From the NCBI RefSeq assembly GCF_001866655.1, contig NZ_MLYR01000030.1, positions 1 through 64,000 of the forward strand: 64,000 nt of DNA, read 5' to 3'. Origin of the DNA: Bacillus sp. MUM 116 (GTDB lineage: Bacteria > Bacillota > Bacilli > Bacillales > Cytobacillaceae). The notes beneath the pieces were generated by a model. It was not told the DNA's origin, searched no databases, and saw only the letters and a list, made by a program, of their open reading frames with translations. The translations under genes and the position numbers were made by a program. Position 1 is the first letter of the stretch. Every line of letters starts with the position of its first letter. Of this stretch, positions 25,469 through 35,069 are shown in pieces.

Positions 25469-26440
25469 ATGAAAAAAGGGATTGTAATCGTTCTTTGTGT
25501 TTTAGTAGTAGGGTTTGTTGGCTTTCAGTGGTACAACTCCAGAACCAGTGCGAAAGAAGTAATCTCTCAGGTTCGGACAGCGGTTGTTCAAAAAGGAAAA
25601 ATGGAAGTGAAAATCAGCGGTTCAGGAACCGTTCAGCCGGTAACATCTGAGGATATTAAATCTCCAATAGAAAACAATGAAATCTATGAAGTTTTAGTAT
25701 CAACAGGTGAATCTGTCAAAAAAGGAGAAGCATTGATTACTTTTAAAGATGGAAGTGATCCTATTACTGCCCCTGCCTCCGGTGAAATCACATCGCTTTC
25801 TGTTCAGGCAGGACAGCGGGTGACCAACGGACAAGTTGTTGCACATCTTACAAACTATGAAAATTTACAAACCGTTGTGCAAATTGACGAACTTGATATT
25901 CCGAAAGTTAAGAAAGACCAAGCAGTAAGCATTAAGGTGAATGCCTATCCGGATCAAACTTACATGGGAAAGGTAAGCGCGATTGCGGATGAAGGCACTT
26001 CGACAAATGGTGTATCTACCTTTGATGTAGCCATTCACATTACAAAGCCAAGTAATTTGAAGGTAGGTATGACTACGGAAGCAAGTATTCTGACGGCAAG
26101 CAAAAACAATGCACTTTACGTTCCGATTGATGCGGTCCATGCGATGAATAATCAAAAATTTGTCCTTGTTCAAAATGGAAACTCGGAAACAGCAAGGGCA
26201 CAGCGAAAAGTAGTGAAAACGGGATTAGCCAATGAAGATTATGTGGAAATTCTCCAGGGTTTAAATGAAGGAGAGATTATTAAATTACCTCAGCTTGCGC
26301 AAAGTACCTCTTCTACTGCCGGGGGAAATCGGCGCATGATGCAAGGCAGCTTTGGCAGCGGTTTCGGCGGATTTGGAAACGGAGGCGGCTTTAACCGGAA
26401 TGGCGGAGGACAAGGATTTAGCGGAAGGACTGGTAATTAA
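25469..26440 (+). CDS. HlyD/MacA-type membrane fusion protein of an ABC efflux system
   Basis: 323 residues. An N-terminal TM anchor (residues 4-20) precedes the barrel-sandwich/lipoyl halves (IENNEIYEVLVSTGESVKKG and ITAPASGEITSLSVQAG) and a beta-barrel domain. The last ~40 residues are Gly/Asn/Arg-rich. It links the ABC transporter to an extracytoplasmic substrate, as YknX and related proteins do. It overlaps the ATPase start by one base. Confidence 0.85.
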   Translation: MKKGIVIVLCVLVVGFVGFQWYNSRTSAKEVISQVRTAVVQKGKMEVKISGSGTVQPVTSEDIKSPIENNEIYEVLVSTGESVKKGEALITFKDGSDPITAPASGEITSLSVQAGQRVTNGQVVAHLTNYENLQTVVQIDELDIPKVKKDQAVSIKVNAYPDQTYMGKVSAIADEGTSTNGVSTFDVAIHITKPSNLKVGMTTEASILTASKNNALYVPIDAVHAMNNQKFVLVQNGNSETARAQRKVVKTGLANEDYVEILQGLNEGEIIKLPQLAQSTSSTAGGNRRMMQGSFGSGFGGFGNGGGFNRNGGGQGFSGRTGN

Positions 26441-27150
26441 TGCGTAAACCAATTATTCAAATCAGTCATCTCATGAAAACCTATCAACTTGGGGGAGAAA
26501 CCGTTCATGCACTAAATGATGTTTCTCTTGAAATTGACCAAGGAGAGTTTTTAGCTATAATTGGTCCTTCAGGTTCAGGGAAGTCCACGTTAATGAATAT
26601 GATTGGCTGTCTTGACAGGCCTGAGTCTGGGGCATACCTGTTGGATGGAAAAGAAATTGGAAAAATGAATGATAATCAGCTGGCAGTCATCCGTAATGAA
26701 AAAATTGGATTTATTTTCCAAAATTTTAATCTCTTAACAAAATTAACGGCTTTAGAAAACGTTGAACTGCCCCTGCTTTATCGCGGGGCTTCGGCAAAAG
26801 AACGCAGGGAGAAAGCATTGGATAGCCTTAGGAAGGTAGGACTGCTCGATCGCTCGGGGCACTTACCATCGCAGTTATCGGGTGGCCAGCAGCAAAGGGT
26901 GGCGATTGCCAGAGCCCTTGCCGGCAGTCCTTCGATCCTTCTGGCAGATGAACCAACGGGTGCATTGGATAGTAAAACAAGTAAAGAAATTATTATGGTG
27001 ATGAAGGAATTAAATGAAGTCGGTCACACGATTATATTAATTACCCATGACTTGGCTGTCGCGAAGCAGGCAAAAAGAATGGTCAGCATCCAAGACGGCC
27101 AGCTTTATGAGAATGGGGGTGAACTGCTTGGGCATTTACCAATCTATTAA
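26440..27150 (+). CDS. ABC transporter ATP-binding protein (MacB/LolD type)
   Basis: 236 residues with Walker A GPSGSGKST, signature LSGGQQQRVAIARAL, Walker B ILLADEPTGALD and the H-loop ITHD. It belongs to the MacB/FtsE/YknY group, which pairs with FtsX-like permeases. The 3' end overlaps the permease gene. Confidence 0.92.
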   Translation: MRKPIIQISHLMKTYQLGGETVHALNDVSLEIDQGEFLAIIGPSGSGKSTLMNMIGCLDRPESGAYLLDGKEIGKMNDNQLAVIRNEKIGFIFQNFNLLTKLTALENVELPLLYRGASAKERREKALDSLRKVGLLDRSGHLPSQLSGGQQQRVAIARALAGSPSILLADEPTGALDSKTSKEIIMVMKELNEVGHTIILITHDLAVAKQAKRMVSIQDGQLYENGGELLGHLPIY

Positions 27151-28294
27151 AATGGCACTTCGCAGTATAAAAAGCAATAAACTTCGTTCCGTTTTGACTA
27201 TGCTTGGGATTATTATCGGTGTTTCATCTGTTATTATTTTGGTTTCGATTGCACAGGGTTCTGCTAAAAATGTCACAAGCAGTATAAATCAGCTGGGAAC
27301 TAACCTGCTAACCATTAATACATTTGGAACAGATTTATCGTTAACAGAGGATAAAATTAACCAATTAAGCAAATTAAATGGGGTAAAGGCGATTTCCCCT
27401 GTTGTTTCCGGACGGGTAACCGTGAAAAAGGATCGGACGAATTCACAAGTAACTCTGACCGGTACCAATGCCGCTTACTCCTCTGTACGGGATGCAAAGG
27501 TGAGTCAAGGGCGCTTTATCAATGACCTGGATATTGAATATCGGCAGAAAATTGCTGTATTGGGATCGGAAACCGCTTCAACCTTTTTTGGTGCTGACAA
27601 CCCGGTTGGCCAATATATCCAGGTAGACGGTACATCTTTTAAGGTGGTCGGTGTTATGGCATCTAAAGGAAGTTCTTTAGGGCAAAGCGGGGATAATGTC
27701 ATCATTGTTCCGTTAAGTACCGGCCAACGCTTAGTCAAGAGCACAAGTATTAACCAGGTTTATTTACAAGGGAATAGCAAAGATCAAATGGATTTTGTTA
27801 TGAATGAAGTAGAACGGGCAATGGCAAGCCTTTATCCGAATAAAAGTGATTCTTACAGTGTAACCAATCAGCAGGATGTCATGGATACGCTGAGCTCAGT
27901 TTCCAATACGATGACGATGATGTTGGGAGGTATTGCCAGTATTTCCTTGTTAGTAGGCGGTATCGGGATCATGAATATCATGCTAGTTTCCGTTTCTGAA
28001 CGGACAAAGGAAATTGGTATCCGGAAAGCGATCGGGGCAAAACGGCGGGATGTACTGCTGCAATTTTTAATCGAGGCAGTGGTATTAAGTTCAATGGGAG
28101 GAATCATCGGAATCCTGGCCGGAATTGGACTTGGAAAAATTATCGCCTCACTGATGAGTCTCACGATCGCTTATTCGACATCGGTGATTGTGTTATCTTT
28201 CTTATTCTCGCTTTTAGTCGGTGTTGTTTTTGGCGTTTTCCCGGCCAATAAAGCATCAAAACTGAGCCCAATTCAGGCTCTGCGTTATGAATAA
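27128..28294 (+). CDS. MacB-like ABC transporter permease (FtsX domain)
   Basis: About 388 residues with one N-terminal TM (MALRSIKSNKLRSVLTMLGI region), a large extracytoplasmic MacB_PCD domain (~45-245) and a C-terminal FtsX domain with three TM helices (SERTKEIGIRKAIGAK). TTG 27128 fits family starts and has GGGGGTGA 5-7 nt upstream. The open frame begins earlier inside the ATPase gene, where sequence is non-homologous. Probably exports a peptide or a lipophilic antibiotic. Confidence 0.87.
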   Translation: MGIYQSIKMALRSIKSNKLRSVLTMLGIIIGVSSVIILVSIAQGSAKNVTSSINQLGTNLLTINTFGTDLSLTEDKINQLSKLNGVKAISPVVSGRVTVKKDRTNSQVTLTGTNAAYSSVRDAKVSQGRFINDLDIEYRQKIAVLGSETASTFFGADNPVGQYIQVDGTSFKVVGVMASKGSSLGQSGDNVIIVPLSTGQRLVKSTSINQVYLQGNSKDQMDFVMNEVERAMASLYPNKSDSYSVTNQQDVMDTLSSVSNTMTMMLGGIASISLLVGGIGIMNIMLVSVSERTKEIGIRKAIGAKRRDVLLQFLIEAVVLSSMGGIIGILAGIGLGKIIASLMSLTIAYSTSVIVLSFLFSLLVGVVFGVFPANKASKLSPIQALRYE

Positions 28295-28380
28295 TTGGTA
28301 AAACAGGAGCGATCGTATAATGCGGTCGCTTCGTTTCCTATATAATAGAAGCTAGTCCATTTTTTTAAGGAGCCCAAACT

Positions 28381-29052
28381 ATGCGATTATTAGTTGTTGA
28401 AGATAATCTCCCATTGCTTGAGTCTATTGTAGAGCTTTTGTCCGATGAATTTGAAGTAGACCAGGCATCAAATGGGGAGGATGCTTTGTTTTTAGCGATG
28501 CAAAATATCCATGACGCTATCGTTTTGGATGTCATGATTCCAGAAATTGACGGTTTTGAAGTACTTCAAACGATCCGCAAGGAAGGCATGAAAACTCCGG
28601 TTCTTTTTTTAACCGCAAGGGATTCGTTGGAAGATCGGGTAAAAGGATTGGACAGCGGTGGTGATGACTACTTGGTAAAACCATTCCAAGCTGCTGAGTT
28701 AAAAGCGCGAATTCGTGCTTTATTACGGCGGAGCGGAAGTCTCACCACCAATCAAACCATCCAATACCGCGGTATCGAATTGTTAGGGAAGGAAAGGGAT
28801 ATTCTGATTGAGGGGGGACCTGTTAAGTTAACAACGAAGCAGTATGAATTGTTGGAATACCTGATTCAAAATAAGGGTGCAATTTTAACGAAGGAACAAA
28901 TTTATGACCGTGTTTGGGGCTTTGATTCAGATACTACGATCGCAATTGTTGAGGTCTTTATGCACCATCTCCGCAAAAAACTTGAGCCATTTGGCTACCA
29001 TTCAGATATTAAAACCATCCGCGGTGTTGGCTACATGCTGAATGAGGAGTAA
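28381..29052 (+). CDS. OmpR-family response regulator
   Basis: 223 residues. The receiver domain has acidic residues E7/D8, the phosphoacceptor Asp50 in AIVLDVMIPEIDGFE and Lys in LVKPF. A C-terminal winged helix (~125-223) ends with HLRKKLEPFG and RGVGYML. It forms a pair with the histidine kinase 12 bp downstream and probably controls the efflux operon just upstream. Confidence 0.92.
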   Translation: MRLLVVEDNLPLLESIVELLSDEFEVDQASNGEDALFLAMQNIHDAIVLDVMIPEIDGFEVLQTIRKEGMKTPVLFLTARDSLEDRVKGLDSGGDDYLVKPFQAAELKARIRALLRRSGSLTTNQTIQYRGIELLGKERDILIEGGPVKLTTKQYELLEYLIQNKGAILTKEQIYDRVWGFDSDTTIAIVEVFMHHLRKKLEPFGYHSDIKTIRGVGYMLNEE

Positions 29053-29064
29053 AGGGGACAGCGA

Positions 29065-30321
29065 ATGTTTCGGCAAACACATATACGTCTAACTTTGTTA
29101 AATTCTTTAGTTTTTATTATTTTAATCAGCATTCTTGGGAGTATCATTTATTTTTATACAGAGAAAAAATTATATCAAGACGTGAATCGTTCCCTGATAG
29201 AAACTGTAAATCATTTTCAAAGTGAACAGCCACAGCAAAAACAAGGACCCAATGTGGACGACGGGCCGAAATTTATGCACCGCGACCCAAGAATTTTGAC
29301 GTTAATTTGGGATGCAAATAATCATCTTTTAACCGACCAAAACCGGGAAGCTGTGCTTTTTCAAGATAATGAAATACGAATCCGTCCGAAAAAATTGAAT
29401 TCCCTGCAGGATGTGAATGTTGAGAATTTTTCTTATCGCTATATTGCCACAAAACTCGAGGTTCCACTCTTAGGAAAAGTAACCGTCCAAGTGATTCGGA
29501 ATACCAATTCGGAAAAAGAATTATTAAATCGTCTGTTATTAATTATGTTGATTGGTTGTGGAATAGGGATTATATGTGCAGTTGGTATGGGTTATTTATT
29601 AGCGGGAAGAGCATTGGTACCGATAAAAAATACCTGGCAAAAACAACAGGAATTTGTATCCGACGCTTCACATGAATTAAGAACGCCGCTTGCGGTCATC
29701 CAAGCAAAAACAGAATTGCTTTTCCGTTCCCCTCAAGCAACGATTCAAGAGAAAGTTCGCGATATTTCCACGATTTCAACCGAGTCCAGGAGGCTTTCGA
29801 AACTTGTTGGCAATTTACTAACGCTTGCCAGATCGGATTCGAATCAGATTGAAATGAAGAAGCAAAACTTTCGCTTAGACGAGTTGTTTAAGGAAATTTA
29901 CCAACATTATGAAGAGTTTGTGACGTATCAAGGGAAGACTATTCATTTGGAGGCTCCGGAACCGGTTCAATTTTTCGCCGATAAAGAAAGGATTCATCAG
30001 TTGATTGTCATTTTGCTGGATAACGCCACGAAATATACGAACGAAGGCGGCGAGATTCGATTATCCTGCCAGCAAAGCCATTCTTCAATTAATTTGAAGG
30101 TGGAGGATAATGGAATCGGAATTCCGGAGGCTGATATTCCAAAAATCTTTGATCGGTTTTATCAAAGTGATAAAGCACGTACTTCCGCGGAAGGCACTGG
30201 TTTAGGCTTGTCGATTGCAAAATGGATTATTGAAAAGCACCATGGCAAAACGAAGGTTCAAAGCAGTGTTGGCAAAGGAACGACAATTGAAATAATTTTT
30301 CCGAGAACACAGAAGAGTTAA
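29065..30321 (+). CDS. Sensor histidine kinase
   Basis: 418 residues. TM1 lies at ~8-30 and TM2 at ~153-178, enclosing a ~120-residue extracytoplasmic sensor. The HisKA H-box is ASHELRTPLAVIQ, the N-box VILLDNATKYT, and the G-boxes are VEDNGIGIPE and GTGLGLSI. There is no HAMP of canonical length. It partners the preceding regulator. Confidence 0.92.
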   Translation: MFRQTHIRLTLLNSLVFIILISILGSIIYFYTEKKLYQDVNRSLIETVNHFQSEQPQQKQGPNVDDGPKFMHRDPRILTLIWDANNHLLTDQNREAVLFQDNEIRIRPKKLNSLQDVNVENFSYRYIATKLEVPLLGKVTVQVIRNTNSEKELLNRLLLIMLIGCGIGIICAVGMGYLLAGRALVPIKNTWQKQQEFVSDASHELRTPLAVIQAKTELLFRSPQATIQEKVRDISTISTESRRLSKLVGNLLTLARSDSNQIEMKKQNFRLDELFKEIYQHYEEFVTYQGKTIHLEAPEPVQFFADKERIHQLIVILLDNATKYTNEGGEIRLSCQQSHSSINLKVEDNGIGIPEADIPKIFDRFYQSDKARTSAEGTGLGLSIAKWIIEKHHGKTKVQSSVGKGTTIEIIFPRTQKS

Positions 30322-30334
30322 AATATAGTGGGAA

Positions 30335-30378
30335 GACCAAAAAGCTGCCAAATCAACTGGAAGCTTTTTGGTCTTTTT
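30335..30378. terminator. Bidirectional terminator after the kinase gene
   Basis: Arms GACCAAAAAGCT (30335-30346) and AGCTTTTTGGTC (30362-30373), then T6. It overlaps the 3' end of the small minus-strand gene. Confidence 0.85.
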
Positions 30379-30550
30379 TCTTCACTTTGTACCTTTTTCC
30401 AATTTTTCTAATCATATAAAACCCTGCGATTAAAGCTAATAAATTCAATGAATCTCCAAAATTTAGTGTTAAACTGAATTGATTATTCACTTTCACATCA
30501 TTTTTGTTATTTTGTCTTGTTGGTGAAATCTCTATTTCTTTATTCGTCAC
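30353..30550 (-). CDS. Small single-TM protein of unknown function
   Basis: 65 residues from a GTG with GAGGTGG 6 nt upstream. A hydrophilic N-terminus is followed by a TM helix at ~32-48 (LNLLALIAGFYMIRK) and a Lys/Arg-rich tail. I do not recognise the family. Confidence 0.55.
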   Translation of the reverse strand: MTNKEIEISPTRQNNKNDVKVNNQFSLTLNFGDSLNLLALIAGFYMIRKIGKRYKVKKKDQKASS

Positions 30551-30594
30551 AAAACCACCTCTTCAATTAATCACATTCACTAGAATAGTTATGA

Positions 30595-30620
30595 AAAAAG
30601 GCTTGGTTTCATGACCAAGC
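30595..30620 (-). terminator. Terminator of the cupredoxin gene
   Basis: On the minus strand GCTTGGT, a 6-nt loop and ACCAAGC are followed by CTTTTTT. Confidence 0.7.
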
Positions 30621-30624
30621 TCAA

Positions 30625-31491
30625 TTATTTTACAATTACAGATCCCTTAAACATTCCCATTCCGCAGCTAAAGGTGTATTTGCCGGTTTTGGTTGGGATA
30701 AAAGAGAGGTGAGTTGTTCCAACTTTTAAATTGACATTGTTTATATCATATTCAGGCATTGTGAAAGTGGATAGGCAGTTATTTTCTAAGGGATTATCAA
30801 TAATAAGTTCGACAGGTACTCCCTTTTTTACCCTAATGACGTTGGGAGTATAGCCCTGTGGAGTAACCTTCATGTGAATCTTTGGTAATTGTTCGTTTGA
30901 TACATCGACTTCTTGTTTGATCGTGGCATTATTTCGGGAATAGGTATTTTCACCGGGAATTTTTACATGGTCCCTACCATACATAAATAAAAATAAGGAA
31001 ACAGCAACCACACCGGCTGAGAAAACTGCAAAAGGGGAAATCGCCTGGGTATCAAGCGTAATCTTTTTGATTGTTTCCACTAAAATAAATAAAATGACAA
31101 GGCCCATAATGATGATATATAACCCTAGTAAAATAGCAAGCATGATAAAGGCATTTTCAAATTGAAGCATGACACCAAGCATGGCTCCCATCATTCCGCC
31201 CATAATTCCTGCAAGAGCCCCGTCAAGAATTGCCATCAAGCCGATTGGCTGGCCAGCTAGGAAACCAATAAAGAACCCGATGATCATGCTGACTCCGCCA
31301 GAAAGGAACATATCACCCGAATAGATGCCAATTAAATACCCGGAAATAAGGCCGGCCATCATTGCCATGACCATGGCAATCATCATTCCGGACATGCTGG
31401 TTATTTTCTTTTTCCCGCGGTGAACCAGATAGAGTGAATACCCGGTCAAGATGCAAACAACTACAATGGTGATCATGGCTAAAATATTCAT
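30625..31491 (-). CDS. Membrane protein with C-terminal cupredoxin domain
   Basis: 288 residues. The N-terminal ~180 form about five TM helices, unusually rich in Met and Gly (MSGMMIAMVMAMMAGL, GIMGGMMGAMLGVMLQ). The C-terminal ~90 residues form an extracytoplasmic cupredoxin with likely copper ligands in NNCLSTF and FSCGMGMFKG. Cys, Cys and Met are clear, and a His ligand is not. The family is seen in copper handling. The Met-rich membrane part could itself bind Cu(I). Confidence 0.8.
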   Translation of the reverse strand: MNILAMITIVVVCILTGYSLYLVHRGKKKITSMSGMMIAMVMAMMAGLISGYLIGIYSGDMFLSGGVSMIIGFFIGFLAGQPIGLMAILDGALAGIMGGMMGAMLGVMLQFENAFIMLAILLGLYIIIMGLVILFILVETIKKITLDTQAISPFAVFSAGVVAVSLFLFMYGRDHVKIPGENTYSRNNATIKQEVDVSNEQLPKIHMKVTPQGYTPNVIRVKKGVPVELIIDNPLENNCLSTFTMPEYDINNVNLKVGTTHLSFIPTKTGKYTFSCGMGMFKGSVIVK

Positions 31492-31599
31492 ATGTAGGTC
31501 TCCTTATATTGATTGGAATTCTTTTTTATAGGGATTTTTTGAACGTTTGATGGAATTGGAGGGCAATAAAAAAGACGCACGAGAACGTCAGACAACAAT

Positions 31600-31731
31600 T
31601 TATTTATCTTTTTCTTTATCGAGTGTATTTTTAAAAATCCGTTTTAATGCCTCATTTTGCATTTTAATATATTCAAGCAGGAACCTTTTTTCTTCCTCTT
31701 CCTTCTCAAAATCATCTTGCTCTTTTTTCAT
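31600..31731 (-). CDS. 43-residue charged small protein
   Basis: AAAAGGAGTGA precedes the ATG (at 31731) with good spacing. The product is MKKEQDDFEKEEEEKRFLLE followed by a Lys-rich amphipathic helix. It is probably a single coiled helix. No family recognised. Confidence 0.6.
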   Translation of the reverse strand: MKKEQDDFEKEEEEKRFLLEYIKMQNEALKRIFKNTLDKEKDK

Positions 31732-31861
31732 GAGGAATCACTCCTTTTCATGCATTGTAAAGGATTTTTTTTCGAATGGAAATAGCTTCTGAAATATATT
31801 CCAAAATAGGATTTGACTTTTTGTGTCGAGAAATATATAATTTTTTCAAAAATACTACTTG

Positions 31862-32098
31862 AAACAATGACGGGGACTAGTAAAATGAAGGCGTCTTACC
31901 AAGAGAGGAAACCATTTGCTGGAAGGTTTCTTAAGATGGTCATTTGAACCTGCCTCACGAGTTCTGTATCGGATTTTTTGAAGATACACGCGGATCAATT
32001 CCGTTATCATGTTGAGTGTATAAAGCATTTGCTTTATGAATTTAGGGTGGTACCGCCAAGGCCTTGGTCCCTTTTTTGGGATTAGGGCCTTTTTTATA
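31862..32098 (+). promoter_or_regulatory. Proline-specific T-box riboswitch upstream of proS
   Basis: A full T-box leader. The stem I distal region has AGAGAGGAAACC and GCTGGAAGGTTTCTT. The specifier loop reads GAA-CCT-G with the Pro codon CCT at 31949-31951 followed by a purine. The T-box AGGGTGGTACCGCC lies at 32044-32057, where TGGT pairs with the uncharged tRNA-Pro ACCA end. The terminator AAGGCCTTGGTCCC/GGGATTAGGGCCTT runs to about 32096. Confidence 0.92.
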
Positions 32099-32123
32099 TT
32101 TAATAAATTAATGAGGTGTCAAA

Positions 32124-33554
32124 ATGGCAAAAGAATTTGTAAAAGACATAACATCCATGGACGAAGATTTCGCCCAATGGTATACCGATGTTGTCACAAA
32201 AGCAGACTTAATTGATTATTCCAGCGTTCGCGGTTCGATGATCATTCGTCCTTATGGATATGCTTTATGGGATAATATTAAAAATGAACTTGATAACAGA
32301 ATTAAAGAAACAGGCCATGAAAATGTGTATATGCCGCTGTTTATTCCTGAGAGCCTGCTGCAAAGGGAAAAGGACCACGTTGAAGGCTTTGCTCCGGAAG
32401 TGGCTATAGTTACACATGGCGGTTCTGAAGAATTAACAGAGCGGTTAGTTGTCCGCCCTACTTCAGAGGTTCTTTTCTGCGAACATTATAAAAATATTAT
32501 TCATTCTTATCGTGATTTGCCAAAGTTATATAACCAATGGGCTAACGTGGTTCGCTGGGAAAAAACTACACGTCCATTCCTGCGTACATTAGAGTTCTTA
32601 TGGCAAGAGGGTCATACTTGTCATGCAACGGATGAAGATGCACATCAAGAAACAACAAAAATGTTAAATGTGTATGCGGATATTTGTGAAAATATCCTTG
32701 CTATTCCGGTTTTAAAAGGTCAAAAGACAGAAAAAGAAAAGTTTGCCGGTGCAAAATTCACATATACCATTGAAAGCTTAATGCATGACGGCAAAGCGTT
32801 GCAATCCGGTACTTCCCACCATTTAGGAACCGGATTTGCAGAAGCATTCGGAATTCAATATACAGACCAAGAAGGTAAGCTTCAGCATGTACACCAAACT
32901 TCATGGGGATTCACGACTCGTATTATTGGTGCTTTAATCATGGTTCACGGCGATGACCGCGGTCTAGTGATTCCTCCAAAAGCAGCGCCAACACAAGTAA
33001 TGATTGTGCCTATTGCCCAGCACAAGGAAGGCGTGCTTGATTTTGCTTATGATTTGAAGGAGTCATTATCAACAATTGCTCGTGTCGGTATCGATGCAAG
33101 TGACAAGAAGCCTGGCTGGAAGTTCAATGAATACGAAATGAAGGGAATTCCAGTTCGCTTGGAAGTTGGACCGAAAGATATCGAAAATAAACAAGTTGTC
33201 TTGGTTAGACGGGATACTTTAGAAAAAGTCGTTGTCCCAATGGATGAATTAGAAACCAAGCTTGTTGAATTGCTTGATGATATTCAGTCTAATTTATATA
33301 ACAAGGCGTTGAAGCACCGTGAAGAACGTACTTCTGTTTCCTTGAATTTTGATGAATTTAAGAACACGCTTGAATCCAAAGGCGGATTCATCAAATCAAT
33401 GTGGTGTGGCGATATAGCATGTGAAGAAAAAATTAAAGAGGAAACAAGTGCTACATCCAGATGTATGCCTTTTGAGCAGGAACAATTATCTGATACATGC
33501 GTTTGCTGCGGTGGTAAAGCAGACAAAATGGTGTATTGGGCAAAAGCTTATTAG
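32124..33554 (+). CDS. proS: Prolyl-tRNA synthetase, archaeal/eukaryotic-like type
   Basis: 476 residues, the short ProRS form lacking the ~180-residue bacterial editing insertion. Class II motifs are visible: VRPTSEVLF (motif 2 region) and [11 protein letters not shown]. The C-terminus has a zinc-type Cys cluster (CGDIAC, CVCCGG) and ends in WAKAY, as in the eukaryote-like group. B. subtilis carries the longer bacterial form, so this species may have both. Control is by the T-box upstream. Confidence 0.92.
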   Translation: MAKEFVKDITSMDEDFAQWYTDVVTKADLIDYSSVRGSMIIRPYGYALWDNIKNELDNRIKETGHENVYMPLFIPESLLQREKDHVEGFAPEVAIVTHGGSEELTERLVVRPTSEVLFCEHYKNIIHSYRDLPKLYNQWANVVRWEKTTRPFLRTLEFLWQEGHTCHATDEDAHQETTKMLNVYADICENILAIPVLKGQKTEKEKFAGAKFTYTIESLMHDGKALQSGTSHHLGTGFAEAFGIQYTDQEGKLQHVHQTSWGFTTRIIGALIMVHGDDRGLVIPPKAAPTQVMIVPIAQHKEGVLDFAYDLKESLSTIARVGIDASDKKPGWKFNEYEMKGIPVRLEVGPKDIENKQVVLVRRDTLEKVVVPMDELETKLVELLDDIQSNLYNKALKHREERTSVSLNFDEFKNTLESKGGFIKSMWCGDIACEEKIKEETSATSRCMPFEQEQLSDTCVCCGGKADKMVYWAKAY

Positions 33555-33562
33555 GATGATTT

Positions 33563-33597
33563 TGGCTCTTCCGATTTTAGTCGGGAGGGTCTTTTTT
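33563..33597 (+). terminator. Terminator after proS
   Basis: GGCTCTTCCGA and TCGGGAGGGTC pair with G-T wobbles, followed by T6. Confidence 0.65.
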
Positions 33598-33764
33598 GTG
33601 GGGTGAAGTGGAAAATAAAATACATAACCATTAAAAAGGAAATATCCATGCATTTACCTAATACCGGAATAAATAGGGGAAGAGTTTATTTTAAACTAAA
33701 GTGAGTAAAAAAGGATTTCCCCTGCCCCCCATCGAATTTATTACCATTGAAAGGGGACATCAAA

Positions 33765-34325
33765 ATGAATCCAATACTACTAGATTTTCCTGAAGAATTT
33801 TATACAGAAAGATTGCTCATCCGAAAGTCGCTCCCTGGAGATGGAAAATTCGTTTACGAGGCAACCCAGGCCTCAATCAATGAACTAAAGCCTTGGATGC
33901 CATGGGCACACAAAAATCAATCCGAAGATGAGGTCGAAGTAAATATCCGGGATGCGCATGCCAAATTTTTAACTCGAGAGGATTTAAGGCTCCATCTTTT
34001 CGATAAAAAAGCAGGTACATTTATCGGATCATCCGGATTACATCGAATCAATTGGTCCGTACCCAAATTTGAAATTGGTTATTGGATTGATACCCGATAC
34101 AGTGGGAAAGGCTACATCACCGAAGCAGTTCAAGGAATTTCCGAATTTGCATTTACCGAGCTTCAGGCAAAACGGGTGGAAATCCGCTGTGATACAAAAA
34201 ACACGAGGAGCCGGGCCATCCCTGAAAAATTGGGTTTTACCCTAGAAGGAATTTTAAAAAATGATGGCCTTTCCGGTGATGGAATGGAGCTAAGGGATAC
34301 TTGCGTTTTTGCAAAATTTAAATAA
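33765..34325 (+). CDS. GNAT acetyltransferase, RimJ/RimL type
   Basis: 186 residues from ATG 33765, with AAAGGGGA upstream; the frame opens six codons earlier at a TTG inside the ribosome binding site. Typical RimJ/RimL layout: FYTERLLIRKSLPGD at the start, the acetyl-CoA loop RYSGKGYITEAV and the C-terminal EKLGFTLEGILKN. It may acetylate a ribosomal protein N-terminus or a small molecule. Confidence 0.85.
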   Translation: MNPILLDFPEEFYTERLLIRKSLPGDGKFVYEATQASINELKPWMPWAHKNQSEDEVEVNIRDAHAKFLTREDLRLHLFDKKAGTFIGSSGLHRINWSVPKFEIGYWIDTRYSGKGYITEAVQGISEFAFTELQAKRVEIRCDTKNTRSRAIPEKLGFTLEGILKNDGLSGDGMELRDTCVFAKFK

Positions 34326-34327
34326 AC

Positions 34328-34356
34328 AAAAAGAGCATCTACGCAGATGCTCCTTT
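34328..34356. terminator. Bidirectional terminator
   Basis: AAAAAGAGCATCT, loop ACGC, AGATGCTCCTTTTT between convergent genes. Confidence 0.85.
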
Positions 34357-34360
34357 TTCT

Positions 34361-34939
34361 TTAAAAAACATACTTCTCCAAATAGTATTTCGTAATCGCC
34401 AAATATTCACGTGTATAAGATTTCAAAATAGCTTTTGCAGGTGTTTTGGCTGGTAGTCCATAAACGTTAAGTTTCTGGTCATGGGCCATCCCGAGTGCAC
34501 GGTATACATGAAAATTATTTGTCACAAGGATTCCGGTTTTTGCACCTTTGGGGATGCGTTTTTTAGAAAACTGAATATTTTCTTGTGTAGTTGTGGATTG
34601 ATTTTCTAAGATAATTCGGGATTCTTCAATTCCTCTTGCAATTAAACCTCTTTTGATCGCTTCCGCTTCCGATATTTTTTCCCCAGAACCAATCCCCCCG
34701 GAAGCAATGGCAACGGTGTTTTTATTTTTTAATAAATATGCAGCGGCGGTTTGAATTCGGCATTTTAATGCAAGAGATGGTACGGTTCCTTTCACCCTTG
34801 CGCCAAGAATAAGAACATAATCTGCGTTCCTTGGAACTTGAGAATTACTGGATTTAACAATCTTAATATGCAAAATTCCAACATAAATGACAAAAGCGAT
34901 AAAAAAAATACTAAAAAAAATAAAAAATTTTTTCTTCAT
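34361..34939 (-). CDS. YdcF/SanA/ElyC-family (DUF218) membrane-anchored protein
   Basis: 192 residues. One N-terminal TM helix (residues ~4-24) anchors an extracytoplasmic DUF218 domain beginning ADYVLILGARVKG, with conserved IASGGIGSGE and the Asn/Thr-rich LENQSTTTQENI loop. E. coli relatives are linked to envelope integrity and peptidoglycan or vancomycin sensitivity. The exact reaction is unknown. Confidence 0.85.
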   Translation of the reverse strand: MKKKFFIFFSIFFIAFVIYVGILHIKIVKSSNSQVPRNADYVLILGARVKGTVPSLALKCRIQTAAAYLLKNKNTVAIASGGIGSGEKISEAEAIKRGLIARGIEESRIILENQSTTTQENIQFSKKRIPKGAKTGILVTNNFHVYRALGMAHDQKLNVYGLPAKTPAKAILKSYTREYLAITKYYLEKYVF

Positions 34940-35069
34940 TTTTCACTCTGTTTCCTCTATTTTTTGGTAAAAATCCAAGTCTATGTTCCTTATATTTTAT
35001 AAGAAATTTCCATTTTTGGAAACAGGAAAATGCTAAGTTCGATTTTTTGACACTTTTGAACTCAAGGTG

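Noticed and set aside
28304-28340. Terminator or riboswitch between the permease and the response regulator
   Set aside because: A short hairpin (AGCGATCG/CGGTCGCT) exists, but no real T run follows; I could not distinguish it from a chance stem over a promoter-like TATAAT.
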